20,582 bases of DNA from Saccoglossus kowalevskii (taxonomy: Eukaryota; Hemichordata; Enteropneusta; Harrimaniidae), in the NCBI RefSeq assembly GCF_000003605.2, contig NW_003156233.1, positions 75,029-95,610 on the forward strand, read 5' to 3'. The notes under the pieces were generated by a model. It was given only the letters and a program-made list of their open reading frames with translations. It made no database searches and had not been told where the DNA came from. Positions 1-7,967 of this stretch are shown here, piece after piece. A program made the translations under genes and the position numbers. How positions within the stretch are numbered: the stretch's first letter is position 1; the number at the start of each line of letters is the position of its first letter.

Positions 1-229
1 GATGCATTTTCGGCCTTAAAATGGCCGCTATTCGGCTATCGTTAATCGGATCATGAAAAAAATGCATGTGCATATGTCCCATATAATGTGTGATGTATGA
101 GTGAAGTTTGAACTTAATCGGTCCATGCATGTTCGAGATACAGGTGATCACGGACGCACGGACGGACGGACGGACGCACACAGGGCAAAACATAAGTCCC
201 CGTTTTCGGACTGCGTCCGAACGGGGACT
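1..229 (-). repeat. Hairpin plus GACG-microsatellite interspersed repeat (Helitron-like?)
   Basis: This is a dispersed-repeat copy in the intron after BIRC6 exon 4. Read on the minus strand it starts with a T-run, then a strong stem-loop (195-229). The plus-strand arms are AGTCCCCG+TTCGGAC and GTCCGAA+CGGGGACT, with a TT bulge and a TGC loop. A CGTCCGTCCGTC microsatellite (about 153-176) and about 150 bp of unique-looking body follow. The body ends near a small CGGCC/GGCCG hairpin (about 11-27) and runs off or close to the window edge. A terminal hairpin beside a short microsatellite is typical of non-autonomous Helitron/Helentron-type elements and of bivalve 'pearl/CvE'-like repeats, but no transposase is present, so the class is inferred. 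A GAGA run follows at about 234-243. The only ORF across it (101-313 plus) reads through the microsatellite and is not credible as a gene. Confidence 0.6.
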
Positions 230-417
230 AAAAAGAGAGAGAGTACAGTGAAAGTGACATACCTGATGATAAAACCCTGCTTGGGCCATGGCATCAGGAA
301 GAGCATATCTTAAAATAAATATAAAACTATGTTATCACAAATGAAGACTTTTTAATCATAAATATGATAAACTATTGTTAACACAATGTATATAATGTAT
401 ATAACTGACACACTCAC

Positions 418-689
418 TTGTAATCCATATGCGGCCATGGCCCAAACGTCTCTCTACGTGCTGCCTCACTGTACATGAGGGACCGATCGATAGTTCGACC
501 ACCGACTGATGTAGTTGAGTGAGCAAGGTCAGACTGTCCAGCCGGGTACAATGCAGTAAGACGATCCATGATAGAGGAGGCAATGGATAAACTAGGAACA
601 TGCTGGTTGGCCCTCTTCAACTCAGATATTAAACTATTACATACAGATCTTAACGCACATAAAGGAAGATGTAAACTCACAGACGCCCA
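418..689 (-). CDS. BIRC6: BIRC6 (BRUCE/Apollon) coding exon 4
   Basis: This 272-bp exon encodes residues 165-254 plus two bases, counting from the start at 3773. It begins WASVSLHLP after a TTTTCAG acceptor (691-690) and ends ...WPHMDYK at a consensus GTGAGT donor (417-412), phase 2. Motifs such as SIASSIMDRL and RSLMYSEAARRETF match the stretch just before the BIR domain in animal BIRC6. The family protein is a roughly 4,800-residue E2/E3 hybrid ubiquitin ligase that inhibits caspases, and its BIR domain is inserted in an N-terminal beta-propeller. The BIR exon itself should be the next one, left of position 1, and is not in the window. No frameshift or stop interrupts the exon. Identity is very secure because four exons align collinearly and in phase. 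Confidence 0.93.
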
Positions 690-793
690 CTGAAAATAAA
701 ACAAGAGAACCACAGATTAAACAATTATCCTATCTTAGATGTCCATATTACGATGACACTTTGGAAGATTCTATAAAGATTTACAATACACAC
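690..793 (-). other. BIRC6 intron 3 (104 bp)
   Basis: Short phase-0 intron with a GTGTGT donor at 793-788 and a TTTTCAG acceptor ending at 690. It contains no other feature. Confidence 0.88.
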
Positions 794-928
794 CTTTGCT
801 AATTTATGATTTGCATGGTCAAGTTGAGTATTTCCTTTTAAACCATTTTCCAGTTCTTCTAATACATCTTCTAAAAATTCCACCCCAGGTAAATCTGTTT
901 TCTTCAAACAAGCTAAAAACTGAGAAGC
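794..928 (-). CDS. BIRC6: BIRC6 coding exon 3
   Basis: This 135-bp exon of 45 complete codons (phase 0 at both ends) encodes residues 120-164, starting ASQFLACLKKTDL and ending DHANHKLAK. The pattern LxACLxKxD...LENGLK...ANHK(L/V)AK is the BIRC6 segment between the first propeller strands and the SIASSIMDRL block. The acceptor is a T-run ending in CAG (931-929) and the donor is GTGTGT (793-788). Nothing in the exon is broken. Exon length and both phases fit a multi-exon vertebrate-like gene structure, which argues against a processed pseudogene. Confidence 0.92.
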
Positions 929-1156
929 CTGAAAAAAAAACATTATATACACTTGTATCATGTACATGCACTAGTATTATATCCAACTATTTACCAGTAG
1001 GTAAAAACATTTCTTAATCATCCAGCATTTTCTTTGATCATTTGAGTTTCTACTACTAACCATTCAGATTATCAGACTGCAAATACAAACTGATTACATC
1101 ATGATGTCTTACAAGTACACTCTGGTACTAGAAAGTAAAGCAAATTTGATACGAAC

Positions 1157-1338
1157 CTCTGATGCTAATAATTCCACCTTGACTAAGTCTTCACTGCGGG
1201 CTACAGGTGCCTGTAAGGCTGTGTCTAATAGAAGTACTCCACTCAGATCTTTACGTAAGCCCACTGCTTGTCCATCAGTAACAAAGATTTTATCGCTATC
1301 AGATAAATATAAACTCTGAATTTTGCCATCGTGCTTGC
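1157..1338 (-). CDS. BIRC6: BIRC6 coding exon 2
   Basis: This 182-bp exon contributes two bases that complete the split Gly59 codon and then 60 codons (residues 60-119). Its hallmark is GLRKDLSGVLLLDTALQAPV, near-identical to the core of the N-terminal propeller in animal BIRC6 proteins. The acceptor is TTTACAG (1345-1339). The donor reads GAG|GTTCGT (1156-1151): a valid GT but a weak match to GTRAGT, chosen because phase 0 joins ...LLASE to ASQFLAC exactly as the family requires. The exon is followed on the minus strand by a 228-bp intron (929-1156) with no other content. Confidence 0.93.
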
Positions 1339-3598
1339 CTGTAAACACACATAAATCAGTGGTTAAAACATTAAATACACCTATGTACATTACCTTAACA
1401 GTCCGGAAGTTTATGAACAACTTCAAGCAGTGAGGCTGTTAGAATAATTAAAGTTTTGTAACCACTTACACCATTTACATTCTGGTCAGAAATTACTCAC
1501 ATTATATAGTCTCAAGAGAATTACATGTAGTCCTGCATTAATAAGACTTCCTGAAATGGTCATTTATTATAATCCACTAAAATTGACTCAATGATTTGTC
1601 ATTCTAGGCACTATCAAAATCAAATATTACCCCGGTATTCTCATCTTTCTTGCTCAGTGAAGCAGCAATGATTGAGTCTCTTGAATTTAATTAGTCATGT
1701 TCTTCTTTTTTTTTTTTATACATGCATACTGACTTGTTTATAAAGGCAGTATAATTATTATTACCAATAAATGTAAACTTTATTACGTTTGTGTATGGGG
1801 GTTACAATACGTAAAGTAGGGTAAGTAAGACTAATTTTTTACTTTGTCATAATTTTTTATTTTACAAAAATTAATTCATCATTCTCAATTTATTATTTCA
1901 CAGTGCTGCTTAGCCTATACTGTTATACGAGAGTATTTTTTTCATATACACCACATCTTGCATGTACAGGTTTACATTTTGGTTCGAAAATAACAAATTG
2001 GTCATAAAAAAGTACAGGGTCGACCTGAAAAATTTAGGCAAAGTCAGGTTACTGGAAACACATTTTTTTTTATTTGGCCTATACAATTTCTAATTCACTT
2101 TTGTTTTTAACATTGTCAGGAAATGGTAAAATTCCATGAAAACTCCACACATTGTTTTATTAAAAACCCAGTATTTAAATTAGAAATCTGAATTAAATCG
2201 AAACTCTGAAGAGTTTCAGGGGTGTAAGGAGCTGAACAAATTGTACAACTACTGCATGTAGGTCCTAGGGGGGAAAAGGTTCTATTGAAAAGTGTAAAAT
2301 AACAATTACTTAGACTGCTAGGTCAAAAATGACAAAATACAATTACAAAGATCAAAGTACATACATCAAAAGGTCATATGGTGACCCTGATTCTAAATCA
2401 CTAGGAATCACAGGGCGGTAAAAAAGAGGTCACAGCTATGACCCAGATTTCACCTGGCAACAGAAATTTGTTAGAACTTCAGTTTTCACTTTAATCAAAA
2501 CTACAAAGGTTTACAAAAATTCAAATGTCATCACAGAATTAATTTGTTTGTTGCACATTACACGCACACTGCCCTCCATTCACTGCCATTTTGATCTGGT
2601 TTCTGTTTGCTACATAGACTTCTTTAGTTACGAGGAATTATAAAATGCTGATTAATTAATTTTTGGGTTCATTTTTAAAATACATTCGGATTCAACATTG
2701 ACTTAATTAAGACATGCAATCACACTAACTTTCAATCATTCAACAGAAAATATAGGTTTAATTTTTTACATACTTTGCTTACTTTCAAAATTGCAAAAAG
2801 AGGTTAAGGTTACAATATATCCAATACTTTTGAACTAGTACGCAACAAATTTACTGTAAAAATATCCATGCATAGCAGAAATGCACAAGATGTGTCAGTG
2901 TAAATCAACAAAGAATCAGCTGGCATTGAAACACAGCATTAACATACAGAATCTGAATAATTATTATTAGACAGATCTTTCACACATTGAACTTAGCTCC
3001 CACAGTTAACGTAGACTTGACATTTCAGACATGCTGAAAACGTTGAAATTTACTATAGTACTACAAATAAACAAGTCCCATAGCCGTCCCGAAATGGAAA
3101 TCAACTGATTTAAATCTTCTGAGAATTTATATATTTGACCATGAAAACATTTAGGATGACTTATTTCCTTGTTATTTCAAAGTGTGTTTGCCTCCACCTT
3201 AATTAATTTTAATCGTTTTAACGCCCATTGAATCATTTATTATTCTGTTAGAACAATAGTAACTGTCGAAATAAATCATGGATCTATGAAAATGGGCAAT
3301 GTTGAAACCACTGCGCCATCGACTTTTTATTTCCCATAGCTATACTGACCGCGCGAGGCGCACTAGTTTTAGGTCAAGCAGGAAATCGACACCCAAATTA
3401 GATATCTCACTGCGACAGATCGAAATCAATAGATTGTTAATACATTCATACACAGTACTATTTAATTACTGGCATATTCAAAATGCGTTTACAATAAGGA
3501 AAATACAGTAAAATATACGCATATCTTTGCAAGTCACACCGTCCAAAACATGACGACCGGATTTGGCTATAGCCGAGACGAGGACACATAATTCTCAC
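1339..3598 (-). other. BIRC6 intron 1 (2,260 bp)
   Basis: Phase-1 intron with donor GTGAGA (3598-3593) and acceptor TTTACAG (to 1339). It is AT-rich and has no credible coding sequence. Its contents are a 74-bp nested inverted repeat at 2371-2444 (listed separately), one TACATGTA site at 1522-1529, a 10-bp palindrome GGCTATAGCC at about 3565-3574, and a less AT-rich patch with GACCGCGCGAGGCGC around 3348-3362 near the 5' end of the gene. The plus-strand ORF at 3299-3511 crosses this patch but resembles no protein I know. Confidence 0.85.
2371..2444. repeat. Nested inverted repeat with AGGTCA/TGACC half-sites
   Basis: The left arm (2371-2394) and right arm (2403-2444) are imperfect reverse complements around an 8-nt spacer. 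Within each arm a second inverted pair occurs: AGGTCA...TGACC at 2371-2385 and AGGTCA...TGACC at 2427-2443. The CCCTGATTCT / AGGAATCACAGGG segments form the inner stem, and the right arm carries about 11 extra bases. It could be a small decayed MITE or foldback element inside BIRC6 intron 1. Nuclear-receptor binding to the half-sites is only a possibility. Confidence 0.5.
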
Positions 3599-3773
3599 CT
3601 GAGAGGGTCGATTTTTGAAGTATGGCACCCGAGTTTACATCTATTACTTGTACAGTAGAATCCTGGGTGACAGCCAAAATGGTATTGAGCTTGGGGTGAA
3701 AAGTAACGCTGCAAGTCTGCTCCCCAACAGACAAACAGCCGTCTTGACTAACAGACCACTCCATGGCAGCCAT
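3599..3773 (-). CDS. BIRC6: BIRC6 (BRUCE/Apollon) coding exon 1, start of gene
   Basis: First coding exon: 58 codons plus one base (phase 1), ending at CAG|GTGAGA. I start it at the ATG at 3773 (MAAMEWSVSQDGC), because family members begin with MAA... shortly before the EW-x(4)-DGC motif and because this ATG lies in CAAGATGGCTGCC, a good Kozak and YY1-like context. An in-frame upstream ATG at 3842 would add 23 residues (MKTNLFFF...) that do not resemble the family and is probably 5' UTR. HPKLNTILAVT and VQVIDVNSGAILQ are the first propeller strands. BIRC6 is a giant membrane-associated ubiquitin ligase. It binds IAP antagonists and caspases through its BIR domain and ubiquitinates them through a C-terminal UBC domain; both domains lie outside the window. 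Confidence 0.92.
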
Positions 3774-3981
3774 CTTGGAACATGACGTCACCCTTGAACA
3801 TTTCGTGACATCATGATTGAAAAAAAATAGATTCGTTTTCAAAAAGAAATAAACTTCGCTAAATTGTATGTAATTTCTTGATTATTATTCCATGGTGATA
3901 TACAAAAAATTACGCTACTTTCAATATTATAAATAACATTATGAAATATTCCCATGAATCTTTGCTCATAGCAACTTCCGG
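3762..3981 (-). promoter_or_regulatory. BIRC6 5' flank: YY1-like start, CRE, ETS motif
   Basis: On the minus strand the start codon is embedded in AAGATGGCTGCC, matching the YY1 motif (AAnATGGCGGC) often found over start sites of TATA-less housekeeping genes. A full palindromic CRE, TGACGTCA, lies at 3783-3790, 10 bp upstream of the ATG. A one-mismatch copy, TGACATCA, lies at 3806-3813. An ETS/GABP core, ACTTCCGG on plus (CCGGAAGT on minus), lies at 3974-3981. No TATA box is evident. The motifs are seen directly; their use, and transcription starting just upstream of 3773, are inferred. Confidence 0.5.
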
Positions 3982-4589
3982 GTATTGTAAATAGTCCGGA
4001 TCCCAGCCTGTGCAAATTATTTAAATACAACTTTATAGGTCCTAGTCGACTAGTACAGTTAGTTAGAAAAAAATAACTTATTTCAATCCTATAAATTACA
4101 TTATTGTTAAAGTCAGTGAGAAGAAACTCATGAACAATATCAACAATTTTGCATAACATTCAGTCCTGTAAAACCTAGTGAACTTATTTAAAATATTGTT
4201 TTTGTTTTTAGATAATACAATGCTCTAGTAATTGGTGATAACAGAATAAAAGGTAATATTCAAATTGTAGGTCATCTGCTTTGGTCAAAACCAAAATATT
4301 TGGCGAATTAGTGAGCAACTTGCTCCCCCAATACTTCTGAGCTTTGCTGAAGGGGTTGTTGTTGATCAACTGGAACTAGAAATAAAATATTGTCAATATT
4401 TATAAAAAAAAAAAAAGATGAACCAATCAGAGTACAAGAATAACTTTTTATGAAGCTGTCATACTCCCCTGTGTATTATTTTTTTTACAGAGTCAATTGC
4501 AATCCGATTAAAGTTAAACGATGTAGTATGGAGTAAAAAGTAATGCTTCCATTTAGAGTATTGATTCGAAAACTGGGTGGTATGTCGGA
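3982..4589. other. Intergenic, no gene seen
   Basis: AT-rich spacer between BIRC6 and a LINE remnant. Only small inverted repeats stand out: TTTGGT/ACCAAA around 4281-4296 and GAGCAA-C-TTGCTC around 4313-4325. The minus ORF at 3839-4159 has no recognisable similarity and lies upstream of the BIRC6 promoter; I do not call it. Confidence 0.5.
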
Positions 4590-4690
4590 TTCATTTATAA
4601 ATTATTTTAATTTTATTTCATCATTGTGCAAATCTCATTATACGGTAGTTAAATCTGGGGATAGGAGAACGCTTCTCAAATAGAAAAAGT

Positions 4691-4854
4691 TCAAAATCAA
4701 TTTTGTAAATTCTACTCGATTTATCGGCTGTTGACGAATGTGGTTGATTTTGTCTCTATGTTCGGTTCTTTATCAAACTCAATTTTGTAAATTCTACTCG
4801 ATTTATCGGCTGTTGACGAATGTGGTTGATTTTGTCTCTATGTTCGGTTCTTTA
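4691..4854 (+). repeat. 82-bp tandem duplication inside the LINE remnant
   Basis: Copy 1 (4691-4772) and copy 2 (4773-4854) differ at a single base (A/C at 4696/4778). The unit encodes the NQFCKFYSIYRL stretch of the LINE. Because 82 is not a multiple of 3, the duplication shifts the frame and adds another break. The near-identity contrasts with the heavy decay around it, so the duplication is much younger than the insertion. Confidence 0.9.
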
Positions 4855-4944
4855 CTTTAAAAGATGCATTAGTTACTGGCTGAGATTACAAAAAAATGAT
4901 TCTTATAGATATCCTAATAAATGTTATTTAATGTACAAGCCTAC

Positions 4945-5285
4945 TCATAAATGCAAATACCCAGATTTTATTCATTTTGCAATAAATTGCACTCGCGGAC
5001 AATATAAGAATATTGTTTTAAAAAGGTGGGATCACCAGCCTAATGTTCGAGAAAATTATGGTTATATGTTAGTGGATAGTGCCCATTTTGAAAGTATTAT
5101 AATGTTTTTACCGCAGGTTTCTATGTCAGAGATATTATGGATTTGTTCTAAAAATAACGATTTTTGAAAAATATTAGGACAAGTTCCTTAAAGTAGGTCA
5201 CTGTAACATATTGGGTTACATTAGTTACATGATTTGCATAATAAGTAAACCAATTCTCTCAAAAAATTATAAGTATAGGCTTCTT
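4945..5285 (+). other. Unidentified segment with ORF within LINE remnant
   Basis: Between YPNKCYLMY and the LKKINDQ piece of the LINE lie about 340 bp that do not read as LINE. The first 220 bp stay open to the stop at 5165-5167, encoding a Cys/Tyr/His-rich stretch (PTHKCKYPDFIHFAINC, KRWDHQPNVRENYGYM). I do not recognise it. It may be an insertion, a rearranged part of the same LINE, or chance. No target-site duplication or inverted ends are evident. Confidence 0.3.
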
Positions 5286-5619
5286 TCATAACGTTAAAAA
5301 AGATTAACGATCAACGTGTTACAACATCGATAAATTGGGCGTTTAATGTAAAATGTTGCTTTTTCGCTTTGGATTCGGCCATGTATGGCTGAACCTAGGT
5401 GTGGGGACAAAAAAGTCTTCACACAAAGAATTAAAGATTTTCCGTCGTCGACACTTGATCAATAAAAATATTTGTCTCGCATTCATACAAGAGCTGCGTT
5501 ATCAAGGTTACGGAAAATGTCTTATTATCGAACGTGATATGATTGACAATAAATACAACCACCCAACTCCGTGGTTAGAATACTTTAAGAAAGTAACAAT
5601 GTGCGTTATTAGTTTTTAA

Positions 5620-5942
5620 ATCCATAAAACACATTCCTACCACATTATATGACTGTTTTTTTTAATGTAAATCAGTGTTATATTCGACCAACGAGATCAA
5701 GCACTCAGAATGTACTGGACACATCTATGGTCAAGTTAAATATTTTAAAAGCATCTTTGCAATACAAGGTACACTATAGAATGGAGTAATCTAAATACCA
5801 ATAGCAAATTAACAAAGACAATAATCTCAGCTATATTTAAAACAATACTGGTAATACTTTTAGATTACATTTTACTTTTTGCAAACAAACATTTTGAAAA
5901 TCTACTATTCATAGACTGCTGGGCATTACGTACGGAACAGTC
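5620..5942. other. Intergenic, nothing recognised
   Basis: AT-rich sequence with T- and A-runs after the LINE remnant. It has no ORF of note, no RNA gene and no repeat visible by eye. Confidence 0.5.
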
Positions 5943-5993
5943 TGCGCATGCGAGTTTCCATGGTAATGTACTGAACTCATGGAGACAGCCAAT
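5943..5993. promoter_or_regulatory. Orphan promoter-like cluster: NRF1, X-box, CCAAT
   Basis: Three well-formed vertebrate-type promoter motifs lie within 51 bp: TGCGCATGCG (NRF1 core, 5943-5952), GTTTCCATGGTAAT (RFX X-box, 5954-5967) and CCAAT (NF-Y, 5989-5993). The surrounding DNA is more CpG-containing than its neighbourhood. It lies about 1.35 kb upstream of the TATA box of the K2P channel and 2.2 kb upstream of BIRC6. I see no convincing first coding exon next to it on either strand. It could be an alternative promoter or enhancer for either gene, or the start of a non-coding RNA. Confidence 0.4.
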
Positions 5994-7296
5994 CAGTGAT
6001 TTAACCGAATTCCACCGACTACGTAGTTATATAGTGATTCATCAGACCATTCTTTGGGTGTACACGGAATGACTGGATTCGAGGTTAACATAGTCCCTCA
6101 ACGTCGACTGTGCGTGGAGATTGATATGGAAAGTATTGTGTTTAAATAAAAAATAGATCTGTTTAGTGATGAAAATGATGTGCGATACAATATTATTATG
6201 AAACGTCAAGAATTTCACCGATGAACACTGACTAAATACCATCACGTGTTTATATTATTATATTATTGGTCATGAACCTCGTGTCACTAATAGCAACAAA
6301 TGTAGGATTCCTTGAAACAGTTAGGGGGGTGTTCTTAAATTGGCAAAGTTCGCTAAAAAAAAAGGAAGGCTATTTCATGTACATGTACACCCCTCCTCCT
6401 TACACGACGAAAGCAGTATATTTTGACAGACCGAAAACGCAAAAAATGGGGAAAAACAACATTGAAGAAAGCAAAAACATTTAAGTAAAAAGCGGGATAT
6501 CAATCTGATGAATTGTACGGCTTTATTGTTTATTGCGCACATATTTAATTTTTTTCAATTTCATTTAAAAAGTATGGAAAACTCACAAGGTGGCATAGTG
6601 AATTTCATGAGCGCATTATTGTTATATAATCTTTTTAAAAATGTTCTATAATTTTCAAATGACGGTTTAAATCAACTCGACCAATTACAACGCATCAAGA
6701 GAGACATTGTCAGTTACTGTACTGAAACTCATCTTGTGGGCATTATCAATTGATTTCTATAGCAATTAAAAACGTGTTTTTTGATTTGCTATGAAAACTA
6801 TTTATGGTTTTCGAAATTTGTTTGAAATTAAAATATTACAAAATAAGATCGTTTGACTAAAAAAATATGGTGAAAATTAAATATGTAATCAGATTGTGAA
6901 AAACATATATTTCAGTTTCGTATTTTGAAATGTATATATTTTCTTTCATTTTACTAGGATTAAATACAGGCAAGTGAAAATTATATCGCGACAACTTGAC
7001 GAATCTAAAATAACAAAGCCTGTATGTAACAAAACAAACCCAAACACCGGCATGAAGTAGTAGTAACTTTATTAATCGGCCAGGGTCTCGTCTTACAGAG
7101 TATAAATTATATCACTCCGCTGTTAAAAAACTCGGTTGATTCTGCTAAAACAACGAAGAGTTAAAGTATTAGGCATTTATCATTTTAAGTCCACTGAATT
7201 TAAGTGAATGTGAAAAATAACTTAAATTAGTGCTGTGAATTTAAACGAGGAAAAAATGTAGAACTATTTTACTCATAAGCAGTGACTAGCGACGTG
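5994..7296. other. Upstream flank of the K2P gene, no gene seen
   Basis: AT-rich sequence. The open frames here (6042-6245 minus, 6266-6484 plus) are short, low in complexity and resemble no known family. One TACATGTA site (6380-6387) and a segment with a transposon-tail look (AGTAGTAACTTTATTAATC around 7057-7076) are the only remarkable features. Confidence 0.45.
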
Positions 7297-7333
7297 TATA
7301 AAATCTCTATGGGGCTGTGTGTGTATATTCAGT
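7297..7333 (+). promoter_or_regulatory. Putative TATA/initiator core promoter of K2P gene
   Basis: TATAAAA at 7297-7303 is followed about 30 bp later by TTCAGTAG (7328-7335), a fair initiator with the A at 7331. That would give a 5' UTR of about 74 nt before the ATG at 7405. Spacing fits a focused TATA promoter. This contrasts with the TATA-less flank of BIRC6. The start site is inferred. Confidence 0.45.
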
Positions 7334-7404
7334 AGTTCATTCATTTATTGGTCAGTTACCGGCGGGCTTGTTTGTAAAACTGAGATCAGCTTCTTCACTT
7401 ATAT

Positions 7405-7738
7405 ATGAGAGAACTTGACAGCATGAAAGAAAATGTGAATGTCAGATTCGTGCTTTTAATTTTTTTCTTCGTGGTGTATCTTTGCATCGGGGGTGCAGTG
7501 TTCTCTGCTATCGAAGGACCGGCAGAAGAGAAAAGGAAAGAACAAATGTCACATTTTGTCGTACAATTTTTAAATCAACACGAATGTATTCATTTCAAAG
7601 ATCTGAATGAATTTATCGAAGAAGTTGTCAAAGCTTATGAAACAGGCGTGTCAGCGGTTAACAATGCCACTGACAATCCGAAGTCCTGGAACTTCGCTTC
7701 ATCGCTGTTTTTCGCAGCAACAGTAATTACAACCATCG
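7405..7738 (+). CDS. Two-pore-domain potassium channel, TWIK-like, coding exon 1
   Basis: First coding exon, 111 codons plus the first base of Gly112. It encodes transmembrane helix 1 (residues 13-34, VRFVLLIFFFVVYLCIGGAV), the extracellular cap with the QHEC cysteine (Cys61) that links TWIK dimers, an N-glycosylation sequon N87-A-T where TWIK-1 also has one, pore helix 1 (WNFASSLFFAATV, 95-107) and the filter start TTIG (109-112). The cap pattern (HEC...E.V..A...GVS...NAT) points to the KCNK1/KCNK6 branch. TWIK-1 itself has Thr where this protein has the canonical Ile111. The exon ends at G|GTAAGT inside the filter glycine codon, the conserved K2P intron site. Met7 (7423) is an alternative start. 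These channels carry plasma-membrane K+ leak currents. The remaining exons are beyond the window, so the 136-codon ORF to 7815 is only read-through into the intron. Confidence 0.92.
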
Positions 7739-7941
7739 GTAAGTGTATGATTGTTGTTGTACGGAGAGTGACAAGTAGCAAGTTGAATGCTAGCGGTTAC
7801 GTGCAATCACAATAGAGACTGCGTACTACAGTTGATTATAGTTCCTGGGCTCCCTGTGCTAGTACTACTGTAGCTCCGTAATTTAATACTGGTATCCCCG
7901 CCCCGAGAAACAGTCACCAGCTGTAAACAATATTGACTGAA

Positions 7942-7967
7942 TCACAGTCCCTCTAGAGGGACTGTGA
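7942..7967. repeat. 26-bp perfect palindrome
   Basis: TCACAGTCCCTCT is followed immediately by its exact reverse complement, with no spacer, 203 bp after the K2P exon 1 donor. GACTGAAT occurs on both sides (about 7935-7942 and 7966-7973), so the palindrome sits between short direct repeats. It could extrude as a cruciform or mark a small mobile-element footprint. Confidence 0.9.

Larger units (their letters stand above)
4590..5619 (+). mobile_element. Decayed LINE (non-LTR retrotransposon) ORF2 C-terminal fragment
   Basis: Pieces of the region after the reverse transcriptase can be read in order on plus. LYGS-stop-IWG-stop-ENA is at about 4638-4670, followed by QIEKVQNQFCKFY (about 4675-4715). 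YFKRCISYWLRL and YRYPNKCYLMY are in a shifted frame at about 4850-4940. LKKINDQRVTTSINWAFNVK (about 5296-5350) follows, then after one more frameshift LLFRFGFGHVWLNLGVG (5356-5406) and about 60 further residues to 5619. This order (LYGSEIWG, IEKVQ.FCK, YW.RL, NWA..V, LGFG.VW) is the signature of a LINE family abundant in marine invertebrates. Two in-frame stops, several frameshifts, an internal 82-bp duplication and about 330 bp of non-LINE sequence (4945-5285) show it is dead. No 5' end, endonuclease domain or tail was found. Confidence 0.75.

Noticed and set aside
125-145. tRNA B-box-like GTTCGAGAT (SINE or tRNA gene)
   Set aside because: No A box at the proper distance and no cloverleaf; part of the edge repeat.
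101-313. Plus ORF of 70 codons at the left edge
   Set aside because: It translates the GACG microsatellite and the hairpin of a dispersed repeat.
3299-3511. Plus ORF of 70 codons in BIRC6 intron 1
   Set aside because: Arg/Ser-rich chance frame over a CG-containing patch; no motif, antisense to BIRC6, no splice logic.
3774-3842. Extra 23 residues at the BIRC6 N terminus from ATG 3842
   Set aside because: They do not resemble the family, overlap the CRE and near-CRE motifs, and the ATG at 3773 has the better context and matches the family start.
6495-6530. Hammerhead ribozyme core (CTGATGA)
   Set aside because: No GAAA at a suitable distance and no flanking stems; the same failure applies to CTGATGA at about 264 and to minus-strand candidates near 13602.
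7739-7815. C-terminal 25 codons of the 136-codon K2P ORF as real protein
   Set aside because: The sequence after 7738 begins GTAAGT and the family requires Y/F-G immediately after the filter glycine; the extension KCMIVVVRR is intron read-through.
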